Source: an uncultured Saprospiraceae bacterium
Lineage (GTDB): Bacteria; Bacteroidota; Bacteroidia; Chitinophagales; Saprospiraceae
Direction: 5' to 3'
DNA: 64,000 nucleotides
NCBI GenBank assembly: GCA_937928405.1
Contig: CALFWZ010000048.1
Coordinates: 1 to 64,000, forward strand
In this document: positions 43,461-51,271 of the stretch, in pieces
How positions within the stretch are numbered: the first letter of the stretch is position 1
Layout of the letters: every line of letters starts with the position of its first letter
The notes under the pieces: generated by a model
Told to the model about the DNA's origin: nothing
The model's database searches: none
Seen by the model: the letters and a program-made list of their open reading frames with translations, nothing else
Position numbers and translations under genes: made by a program

Positions 43461-44285
43461 CTAGTTACACTCATCCGGTTTATACTGCGTCAAATAAATA
43501 TCTACCGAACTACCAATTGAAAGTCTTTTACTTTCTGTAAATGCGGGCACTTGTCGCCAAACGTAAGCATTATTTTCGTCAGTTACCGTAGCATCTTTGA
43601 TGATCGAACCAATATTTAATTCAAAATTACCGACTAAAAATTCGGCCTCGTTAAATTGCATACAAACCAATTCTGGTATGGGAACGCGACCTCCTTTTCG
43701 TTCTGTAATGACGACCTCTACGGTACTTCCTTTATCTACCTTAAATCCGTCTCGAAGTTTTTCGGTAATATTCTCATCTTTATAATAAACCTCTAAAATC
43801 GTATTAGGTTCTACCGTATTGTCAAAACGTCGAGCTTTGATCTTTGTATTTACCTTCAGTCGGCTGAGTTTTTTCTTATACGTGTGTAATTCATCGTTTC
43901 CACCCGTTAGTCCTGGAATTTCCACGGCATCGGCAATAGCCTTCGTAACCGTTAAATAAATTTTGCGATTTTTCTTTACTTGGGCATTGGCCACGGGCGT
44001 CTGCGATAGTACGGTATTGGGTGGCTGTCCTGGTAGGAAGAGGGAATCATTGACGACAATAGACAAGTTTTTCTTGCTGGCTAGCTTTTTTGCCTCTGGT
44101 AAAGTTAGGCCCGAAAAATCTTGTACCGCATAGGTTTTGCCATGTCGCGTATAGCAATCCATCCACCAATAGGTGAGTAGAAATACCACCATGAGGGTGA
44201 CGATAATCCCCGCTAGATTACGGAGAAAAATCCAGCTAGTTAAAAAGAGAAAAGATTCGTGAAAAAACCGTTTTATTTTACTCAT
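43461..44285 (-). CDS. Membrane-anchored PASTA-domain protein
   Basis: 274 residues. One N-terminal transmembrane helix (about 18-42) is followed by three PASTA domains (about 48-115, 116-190 and 192-270), with phrases such as 'DFSGLTLPEAKKLASKKNLSIVV', 'VLSQTPVANAQVKKNRKIYLTVTK' and 'IPELVCMQFNEAEFLV'. PASTA domains bind peptidoglycan fragments or act as periplasmic spacers. No kinase or PBP domain is attached. The gene overlaps the D-Ala-D-Ala ligase gene by 4 bp (ATGA-type), which fits a cell-wall role. Confidence 0.88.
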   Translation of the reverse strand: MSKIKRFFHESFLFLTSWIFLRNLAGIIVTLMVVFLLTYWWMDCYTRHGKTYAVQDFSGLTLPEAKKLASKKNLSIVVNDSLFLPGQPPNTVLSQTPVANAQVKKNRKIYLTVTKAIADAVEIPGLTGGNDELHTYKKKLSRLKVNTKIKARRFDNTVEPNTILEVYYKDENITEKLRDGFKVDKGSTVEVVITERKGGRVPIPELVCMQFNEAEFLVGNFELNIGSIIKDATVTDENNAYVWRQVPAFTESKRLSIGSSVDIYLTQYKPDECN

Positions 44286-46978
44286 ATCGTAGTTGTAGTT
44301 GTCTGTTTATCGGCAAAGCCAAAGGTCATTATTTGATCAATAAAATCATATGGTTTGTATCCGTTGATGGCCGACTGATGAAAAATACAGGTAGCCGGCG
44401 TCATACCAGGTAAAGAGTTTACTTCAATAATAATCGTTTCTACCCGTTGGTCGGCAAAGATACGGACAAAAGCGTCAATTCTGGCGTATCCTCTAATATT
44501 TAAGATTTTAGCGGCTTTCCCTAAATCTGCTTTTACTTGTTTGGCGACTTGTTCATAATTAACGTCCTTGGTCGCAAAGCGGGCTGGCGTAATATTTTGT
44601 CCTTCTCCAGCTAGAAATTTTTCTTCGAGTGATAAAATCTCTCCCCCCGCCAAGGCTTCAGAGGGTTCGAATATCTCGTAGCGTAACTCCCCATCTTCAA
44701 AATGTGTCAACAAACCTCCCGTGACTTCTAAAAAATGACTGGCACCGTCCGCTGTAATTAAATCTTCGAGGAGCACTTCTCGCTTGCGCGGAAACTCTTC
44801 TTTTGGTAATAAATTTAAGATCTTGAGATCAGCCGCCGCAATGGTTGTTTCTGAGCGAAATAGCGCCGATAAATAGGCGGCTAAGACTTCTCTAGTTTTA
44901 ACCAATTTGACCGCAGAGCTACACCCATCATCAACGGGCTTGGCAATAAATGGATAATTGAATTTTTGCTCAATTTGCGTTATAAACGCATCCTTATTTT
45001 CTAAGTAATCTTCGATCGATAAGAGACTTTGTTGAGTGGTGGTAAATCCATGTTTTTGTAAAAGCTGTAAAGTCTCATATTTATTAATGGTAATTTGAGA
45101 AGAAGCATAAGGAGAACCGTTGTAAGGAAGTCCTAGTTTGTCCAATTCTCGTTGTACACTACCATCTTCTCCGGGGCGACCGTGCAGACCAATAAAGACG
45201 CCATCGGTCATTGCTTTGAGTTGTGGATAGGTCAATTCCTCTGGTGCAAAGACTACATTGTCAGAGGCGTATTTTTTAGTAATGTGGGCGCATTCTGCTT
45301 TTATGGATTCAATAACAGGATGTTCTTTATAATGATAAATCTTATCGCGGATATCGTCCGCATTGTCTTTTAATAATAGGTTAATTGGAATTTGATATAG
45401 CTCATGTTTTTCGTTGCTACCTGTGAGGAAAACAGGAATAGGTTCGTACTTATTGGAGCTCGCTAATTTTTCAAAAATATTCCGACCACTTTCGACGGAG
45501 ATATGCCGCTCGAAAGAATAGCCGCCAAGGAGTACGGCAATTTTTAGCCGCTCGCCTTTTTCATTTTTTAAAGCCTCAATATTTTGATCCAATTGGACGA
45601 GTAGATGTTCAAAAGGCATTTTATCTAAACTCGTATGAATCCGCTCTTGTAAACTGACTCTAATTATATAGGTCAAAAACTGAGAAGGATTTAAACCAAT
45701 CTCTGCTGCTTGATGAAAAAAGAAAGAAGAAGGAAGCATCCCACTTGTCGTGTTCGGATCATTTAAAAATATGGTTTTCTCTTTGGTAATAAAACCATCA
45801 ATCCGAGCGTAAGTATTAAATTCTAAATAATCAAATAACTTCTGACAAGCAGTTCGTATCTGATTAATTTCTTCGTCTGGTAAATCAATCGGCGTAATCT
45901 TACGAGATAGACCGGGTAAATATTTAGAACGATAATCAAAGACTTCACCGCCTTTGACAATCTCGGTAGGAGGCAAACTGACGGTGCCGCCCGTTTCTTT
46001 TTTCAGGACAATACAGGAAAATTCTTTCCCTTCGATAAAGCCTTCTACGATGACCCGTTGTTCACTCAAATGACTTTCTAATAATAACTCAGTATGGTCC
46101 GTTTTTTCAAAATAGATATTTAAAAAATCTAAAAAATTAGCGGGATGATAAAAGGTTTGTCCAACTGCGTCGAGCGGAAACCCAAGACCACTGCGAATGT
46201 CCGTCAGGTCCCGTAGATAAGCAATTCGTTCTTCCGTCGTTTGCTCTACCCAAGTTGCTCGGGTCAAGGTAGTGCGAAAAAAGGCAGCATCAATCGCCTC
46301 GGTAAAAATAGCTAAGTCTGCTCCTTCTGGTAATATTTTTACCCCGATCGAAGATCCCTGATTGGCTGGACGAATTACCATCGGAAATTGAATCTCCTTT
46401 TTTGCTTGCGCAAAAATGTCGGAAGCAACCGTTTGGTTCCAGCCAGATTTTTCTAAAACCAAAACGGGTGGACAAGCAAATCCTCCAGCTTCCATGATCT
46501 TTTTTTGGAAGGCTTTGTCCATGCCAATCGCACAGGCCCGAACACCACTCCCCGTGTAAGGAATCTTTAAACTTTCTAACATCCCTTGCAGTTGCCCGTC
46601 TTCTCCAAATACACCGTGTAGCGACAGAAAGGCGAGGTCCATATGTTTGGCTAAATCTTCCGCGGGAATGCGCTGACCAATTTTGGCAATGATGCGATCT
46701 TGTTGCGCTAGCGATAATTCACCGAGACTTTCTAAATATACCTGAAAACCATAAGGATCGGTAGGCAATTCAGAAACAGGCGGATAAAAATCTCGGATCG
46801 TGCCTTTGTAAATATATTGCCAATCTAAAAGAATGAAATTACGGTGACTATCCACAAAAATGGGGACGGGTTCGAATAAAGATTTATTCAAATTATCATA
46901 TACGGTCCGACCGCCAGCAAACGCAATTTCTCTTTCCCGGGAAGGGCCTCCAAACAGAATTCCTATTTTTAATTTCAA
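44282..46978 (-). CDS. ddl: Tandem (double-length) D-alanine--D-alanine ligase
   Basis: 898 residues from TTG 46978, twice the normal Ddl length of 310-370. The first unit (about 1-455) has GGPSREREIAFAGG, LHGVFGEDGQLQGMLE, 'YTGSGVRACAIGMDK', ARIDG and NDPNTTSGM. The second (about 475-898) has GGYSFERHISVESG, LHGRPGEDGSVQRELD, ARIDAF and EVNSLPGM. Both are ATP-grasp folds. The metal-ligand Glu of Ddl (E-x-N-[TS]-x-PGM) is kept in unit 2 but is Asp in unit 1 (NDPNTTSGM). One unit may be regulatory or degenerate. It makes the D-Ala-D-Ala dipeptide for peptidoglycan; the PASTA gene is coupled downstream. Confidence 0.88.
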   Translation of the reverse strand: MKLKIGILFGGPSREREIAFAGGRTVYDNLNKSLFEPVPIFVDSHRNFILLDWQYIYKGTIRDFYPPVSELPTDPYGFQVYLESLGELSLAQQDRIIAKIGQRIPAEDLAKHMDLAFLSLHGVFGEDGQLQGMLESLKIPYTGSGVRACAIGMDKAFQKKIMEAGGFACPPVLVLEKSGWNQTVASDIFAQAKKEIQFPMVIRPANQGSSIGVKILPEGADLAIFTEAIDAAFFRTTLTRATWVEQTTEERIAYLRDLTDIRSGLGFPLDAVGQTFYHPANFLDFLNIYFEKTDHTELLLESHLSEQRVIVEGFIEGKEFSCIVLKKETGGTVSLPPTEIVKGGEVFDYRSKYLPGLSRKITPIDLPDEEINQIRTACQKLFDYLEFNTYARIDGFITKEKTIFLNDPNTTSGMLPSSFFFHQAAEIGLNPSQFLTYIIRVSLQERIHTSLDKMPFEHLLVQLDQNIEALKNEKGERLKIAVLLGGYSFERHISVESGRNIFEKLASSNKYEPIPVFLTGSNEKHELYQIPINLLLKDNADDIRDKIYHYKEHPVIESIKAECAHITKKYASDNVVFAPEELTYPQLKAMTDGVFIGLHGRPGEDGSVQRELDKLGLPYNGSPYASSQITINKYETLQLLQKHGFTTTQQSLLSIEDYLENKDAFITQIEQKFNYPFIAKPVDDGCSSAVKLVKTREVLAAYLSALFRSETTIAAADLKILNLLPKEEFPRKREVLLEDLITADGASHFLEVTGGLLTHFEDGELRYEIFEPSEALAGGEILSLEEKFLAGEGQNITPARFATKDVNYEQVAKQVKADLGKAAKILNIRGYARIDAFVRIFADQRVETIIIEVNSLPGMTPATCIFHQSAINGYKPYDFIDQIMTFGFADKQTTTTTI

Positions 46979-47063
46979 AACGTAATTTTTTGTAGTATAA
47001 CTTGTTTAAGAATGTCTACAGAAAGTGATGAAGTGCACGAAGATTCGAGCGTTATATTATCAC

Positions 47064-47145
47064 CGCTGTTGGCTGGTTAGCCTGTTGGCTAGTTGGCCTC
47101 TCTTTAACGTTAGAGAGCAGCCAACTAGCTAACAGGCCAACTGGC
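47064..47145. repeat. Dispersed inverted-repeat element, copy 2 (GGCTAGTTGGC type)
   Basis: The arms CTGGTTAGCCTGTTGGCTAGTTGG (about 47073-47096) and its imperfect complement at 47119-47143 make a long hairpin around TCTCTTTAACGTTAGAGAG. The left arm matches the element at 39919-40034. It lies between divergent genes, so it is not a terminator. Confidence 0.75.
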
Positions 47146-47287
47146 ATCATATACTCCACCACTAAAATGGCAAATATTTCAACTAAAATTCTATGCCTTT
47201 TAGTATTCGCCATCAACCAGCGAGTATGCGCGGACAAAAATACACAACTGCTGTGGTAAAGCCTTATTTTTGCCCTAAAACTCCTAG

Positions 47288-48598
47288 ATGTCTGAAAATC
47301 GATCTATTCTACGTATTGCTATTCCAAATATCCTCAGTAATATCTCGGTGCCGCTCCTCGGTACGGTAGATACAGCGCTGATGGGACGGCTTTCAGAGCT
47401 GCATATTGGAGCAGTGGGGGTAGGTGGGATGATTTTTAGTTTTATGTACTGGAATTTTGGATTTCTCCGGATGGGAACGACGGGCATTACGGCGCGTGCT
47501 TTTGGTGCTTCGCAAAAAGAGGAAGTAGCAGCTACTTTGGGGCGAGCGTTGATAGTGGCGATATTGCTGGCGCTGGGAATGATGATTTTTCAATGGCCTT
47601 TGGGAGAAGCTGGATTTTTTCTGATGAATCTAGAAGGGGAGGCGAAAATGCTTACGGCTCAATATTTTTATATTAGAATGTGGGCGGCACCAGCGACGTT
47701 GGGTTTATACGCCATAATAGGTTGGTTTTTTGGGATGCAGAATGCTGTTTATCCATTGATTTTGACGATTTTAATTAATGTGATCAATATGATCTGCAGC
47801 TATTGGTTTATCGTGCATTGGGGAATGGAAATAGATGGGGTGGCTTGGGGAACGGTGATTGCCCAGTATATTGGTTGTCTAGTAGGTATATTTTTATTGT
47901 TTTATAAATATCCGAGTTATTTGTATTCGTGGCAGATGAAAATGCTCTTGGAAATAAATTCACTCACTTCTTTTTTTCGGATCAATCGAGATTTGTTTTT
48001 TAGAACGTTGGCGTTGACGCTGGCTTTTGGTTTTTTCTATAGTCGTTCTGCGGCCGAAGGGGACTTATTATTGGCGGTCAATGTGATCTTATTGCAGTAC
48101 CTCAATTGGATGTCCTATGGAATCGATGGATTTGGCTATGCGGCGGAGAGTTTGGTTGGAAAATATAGTGGCGCTCGTAAAATGGCTCAGTTAAAAGAAA
48201 TTATTCGTTTGTCGTTTTGGTGGGGTGGAGGTCTGGCGATTTTTTTCAGTATCGTCTATTTTATTTTTGGCAATCAGCTGCTAAGTATTTTTACCAATCA
48301 GTCGGAGGTAATTGCAGCGGCTCAACCGTATCTGGGTTGGATGATCCTCTTTCCGGTGATCAGCTTTGCCTGTTATATTTGGGATGGGATTTTTATTGGA
48401 TTGACCGCTTCTGGAGCCATGCGAAATGCGATGGTGATTAGTTTTATGCTTTATTTAGGAATGCATTATGGATTTTCCTTTTGGTGGGGCGTACATGGGA
48501 TGTGGGCGGCTTTTTTAGGCTTTATGGCTTTACGGGCGATATTTTTGTGGAAGTCCTTTCGGAAAATGGGACCAGAACAACTTTTGTCTGGTTATTGA
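47288..48598 (+). CDS. MATE-family multidrug/toxin exporter (DinF-like)
   Basis: 436 residues with 12 hydrophobic helices. The N-terminus 'RIAIPNILSNISVPLLGTVDTALMGRLSELHIGAVGVGG' is the standard MATE start with its conserved Pro and Asp, and both halves have the matching 'GYAAESLVGKYSGA' block. It exports organic cations or other drugs using Na+ or H+. It ends in a bidirectional terminator. The substrate cannot be given. Confidence 0.9.
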   Translation: MSENRSILRIAIPNILSNISVPLLGTVDTALMGRLSELHIGAVGVGGMIFSFMYWNFGFLRMGTTGITARAFGASQKEEVAATLGRALIVAILLALGMMIFQWPLGEAGFFLMNLEGEAKMLTAQYFYIRMWAAPATLGLYAIIGWFFGMQNAVYPLILTILINVINMICSYWFIVHWGMEIDGVAWGTVIAQYIGCLVGIFLLFYKYPSYLYSWQMKMLLEINSLTSFFRINRDLFFRTLALTLAFGFFYSRSAAEGDLLLAVNVILLQYLNWMSYGIDGFGYAAESLVGKYSGARKMAQLKEIIRLSFWWGGGLAIFFSIVYFIFGNQLLSIFTNQSEVIAAAQPYLGWMILFPVISFACYIWDGIFIGLTASGAMRNAMVISFMLYLGMHYGFSFWWGVHGMWAAFLGFMALRAIFLWKSFRKMGPEQLLSGY

Positions 48599-48628
48599 TT
48601 GACCATTACTTGGTGAGAAAGAAAAATA

Positions 48629-48673
48629 AAAACCCCAAACGGTGTTGTCCACCATTTAGGGTTGTATTTTTTT
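48629..48673. terminator. Bidirectional terminator between MATE and DUF2795 genes
   Basis: AACCC-CAAACGGTG pairs with CACCATTTAGGGTT, with small bulges and a TGTC loop. The flanks are T-rich on the plus strand and A-rich on the other, 30 bp from either stop codon. Confidence 0.78.
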
Positions 48674-48692
48674 CAATAAAAGAGGAGATCGA

Positions 48693-48914
48693 TTAATATT
48701 CATCCTCGTTAAAGAAGAAATCATCCTTACGCGGATAGTCGAGCCAAATGTCTTCGATTCCATCATAGATTTCTCCTTCGTCCTCAATTTGTTGGAGGTT
48801 TTCGATGACTTCCAAAGGTGCGCCAGAACGGATGGCATAATCTAGTAGCTCATCCCGCGTCGCTGGCCAGGGTGCGTCCTCTAAATTGGAAGCTAACTCT
48901 AATGTCCAATACAT
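48693..48914 (-). CDS. DUF2795-family small acidic protein
   Basis: 73 residues. 'WPATRDELLDYAIRSGAPLEVIENLQQI' is the short helical block of DUF2795, and the acidic tail 'EDIWLDYPRKDDFFFNEDEY' is the common Bacteroidota form. Soluble, function unknown. An overlapping frame at 48656-48838 is a shadow. Confidence 0.8.
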   Translation of the reverse strand: MYWTLELASNLEDAPWPATRDELLDYAIRSGAPLEVIENLQQIEDEGEIYDGIEDIWLDYPRKDDFFFNEDEY

Positions 48915-49316
48915 AAAATAAAATTAAATATGTTGTAAAAGTATTGTCGAATGTTCGGGGAATATACAAAAGAGCTAAAAAGTATGGTCTTTTATTAATT
49001 TCCCGTATTTCCGGCAAATGTAAAAAAAATTAGGCAAATGATCCAATGAAAAATTACATATGAATTGCCTTATAATGCCCTTTTAAGATTTTTTGTGGAA
49101 AGAAGCAAGATTTAGAGGTGATTTTTCTGTTTTTTATGAAAAAATTAAGGGTAGAAGGATGGTTTTTCTTGTTTTTTTATTGAAAATACCTCTAATAGAA
49201 GACTAAGAACCTTTACAAAAAGAAGCATTTTTCTTCAAGGTGAAAGATTATTTTTCGTTTTGACAGTTTCCTTTTTTAAGTAAATCTTGGCATTATTGTT
49301 TTTTCAAAGACGACTT
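48915..49316. other. AT-rich intergenic region, nothing clear
   Basis: No ORF was recognised. A weak hairpin GAAG...CTTC with five T on the minus strand (about 49217-49240) may end the leftward operon. Confidence 0.35.
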
Positions 49317-50699
49317 TTAATCAAAAATATAACTGGCACCAATCCTTATTCCATAGAGCTGGTATTTTTGGGTAAGATTAGATGCTTTGGTGGTGAATGA
49401 ACCAAGAAAATTCTGGTAATGTGGTTGAGCATAGAGGCTTAATCGTTTTGTGAACTGATATCCGATCCCTGCAGAAAAACTAAAACTATGGATAGGAGTG
49501 GTTGTGAGATAGTTGGGGTTAGCACTTACGGAAGTATCTAGATCCAATTGATTGCCTTTGAATTTTTTTGTGATATTAAAATGAAAACTACCTTCTGCAA
49601 AGAATGACCAAGGTCCAGTGTTTATTTCATAACCTAGACTAACGGGGATGTTAATAAAACGATGGCTATTATAACTAAGCCAATTTTTTTCTGAATCGAC
49701 CGTACCTAATCCTTGGCCGATTATCTCGGTCGTATCATTTTGAGCAGAAACGTATCTTGACAAAACTGCGTTGTTGATTTGTACCGTATCCATTTTCAGA
49801 GAACGCCATTGGAATTGCTCATTGATACTTTGATATTGAATACCCACCTTTGCATAAAAACGAGACCTAAATCTGTGTTGAATTTCTGCTCCAAGTGTGG
49901 CGGTTTCTAACATAGTTTCACTATTATTTCTAGCAGTCAAAAAGGGATCATTATCCGTAGAGGAGATGGCGTGTAGGTTCCGATTTATAAAAGAGTAGCC
50001 ACCATAAAAATTGATGGCAGTTCGTAGTTTGTTTGTCTTTATTGGTGAAATAAAATTGCAATTAGGAATGAAATAAGGCATGTCTTTCTTATTACTAGAA
50101 ACAGTACTCATATCTAGCGAAGGTATAGCAACTAGGGGAGTAGCTGCATTGAACGAATGCGCTGAGGAGGTTGCTATTAGTTTTTCAAAATTTTTATTTC
50201 TAAGGTTTGGAGACATTTTAGCTATCTCATATCGTTTTGTTTCTTTCGTTTTGTCAATCTTTGGAGTTGATTTATCATTTGAATTTAAAATACTTTGCGT
50301 GTTATCTAGGTTAGATTTTCTACGATTAATAGTAGGACTGTTTTCTAATTTAGTTGAGGTAGAATTTTTAGTGTTGATGGTTGTTTTTTGACTATTGGTT
50401 ACTATTTCAGAGGGGCTTGTTTTTAGATTAAATTCTTTTGTATTTATATGTTCTTTGGACGCTTCTTTTTGAGTAGAATGATTGGCAAGAGGTTGCTGCT
50501 TTGAGTGGTAGGATGCGTAGAAAAATACGATTCCTGCTAAAAAAAGTATAGCGGTTAATCCTTTTAGCCAAAAAATAAGACCTCGTTTTTTTTCCTTTTT
50601 TTCTAGATCAAGCGCAGCCCACAAAGCATCCGTATCCATTTCATCAGCATGGTTTTTGATTCTTGATCGGAAGTATTTATCTATATTGAATTGACCCAT
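49317..50699 (-). CDS. Single-helix anchor fused to a C-terminal outer-membrane-barrel-like domain; likely partner of the ECF sigma factor
   Basis: 460 residues. Residues 1-40 are cytoplasmic-like ('MDTDALWAALDLEKKEKKRG'), one transmembrane helix spans about 43-63, a Ser/Thr/Asn/Lys-rich linker runs to about 190, and the last 250 residues are strand-rich, ending 'YGIRIGASYIFD' as outer-membrane barrels do. The gene overlaps the sigma-factor gene by 19 bp, so the two are translated together. The N-terminal piece is placed like an anti-sigma domain, though it lacks a clear zinc motif. An inner-membrane helix and an outer-membrane barrel in one chain is unusual. Confidence 0.75.
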   Translation of the reverse strand: MGQFNIDKYFRSRIKNHADEMDTDALWAALDLEKKEKKRGLIFWLKGLTAILFLAGIVFFYASYHSKQQPLANHSTQKEASKEHINTKEFNLKTSPSEIVTNSQKTTINTKNSTSTKLENSPTINRRKSNLDNTQSILNSNDKSTPKIDKTKETKRYEIAKMSPNLRNKNFEKLIATSSAHSFNAATPLVAIPSLDMSTVSSNKKDMPYFIPNCNFISPIKTNKLRTAINFYGGYSFINRNLHAISSTDNDPFLTARNNSETMLETATLGAEIQHRFRSRFYAKVGIQYQSINEQFQWRSLKMDTVQINNAVLSRYVSAQNDTTEIIGQGLGTVDSEKNWLSYNSHRFINIPVSLGYEINTGPWSFFAEGSFHFNITKKFKGNQLDLDTSVSANPNYLTTTPIHSFSFSAGIGYQFTKRLSLYAQPHYQNFLGSFTTKASNLTQKYQLYGIRIGASYIFD

Positions 50700-51253
50700 A
50701 ATTCTTGTTTGCTAAGATTATTAATTTTATGTCTAAGGATACGTCGAGCACGGGAAAGTCGTGTTCTAGAACTTAACTCAGTAATGTTTAAAAAATCGGC
50801 TATCTCTGAATGGGAAAATCCATCAATAGCAGCCATGTTAAATACCGTTCTATATCCATCGGGTAGTTCTTTGATCATTTCGAGTAGAAAATCTGTTTGC
50901 ATCTTATCCAATACCAGCTGACTTTCGTTGGTTACAAAGTCTGCCCCAGGATGATTGTCTAGGCCTAAAACCAGTAGATTTTTTTCTTTTAGTTTATTGA
51001 GACATAATCTAATGGTTATAGTGGTGATCCATCCTTTAAAATTACCTTTTTTAGGATCATATTTTTCAAGATTACCAAATATCCTAATCATACTTTCTTG
51101 TACCAAGTCTTTAGTAGATGAATCATCGTTCATATACCTTCTGCAAGTCGAATGTAGATAGCCAGCATAAGTATCTACGAGTGCTCTCTGATACTTAGCT
51201 TGCTTCTGACGACAACCATCTAAAATTTCTTGTATAGTATATTTTTTACTCAA
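50681..51253 (-). CDS. ECF sigma factor (sigma-70 family)
   Basis: 190 residues from TTG 51253. Sigma region 2 is at about 20-90 ('DLVQESMIRIFGNLEKYDPKKGNFKGWI') and region 4 at about 128-175 ('LPDGYRTVFNMAAIDGFSHSEIADFLNI', 'SSRTRLSRARRILR'). It directs RNA polymerase to a small regulon. It lies 18 bp downstream of the lipoprotein gene and overlaps the anchor/barrel gene, which may hold it inactive at the membrane until a surface signal arrives (inference). Confidence 0.92.
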   Translation of the reverse strand: MSKKYTIQEILDGCRQKQAKYQRALVDTYAGYLHSTCRRYMNDDSSTKDLVQESMIRIFGNLEKYDPKKGNFKGWITTITIRLCLNKLKEKNLLVLGLDNHPGADFVTNESQLVLDKMQTDFLLEMIKELPDGYRTVFNMAAIDGFSHSEIADFLNITELSSRTRLSRARRILRHKINNLSKQELWVNSI

Positions 51254-51271
51254 ATTATCTTTTAAAAACTT

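Noticed and set aside
48656-48838. 60-codon frame on the minus strand
   Set aside because: It overlaps the DUF2795 gene out of frame and extends into the terminator.
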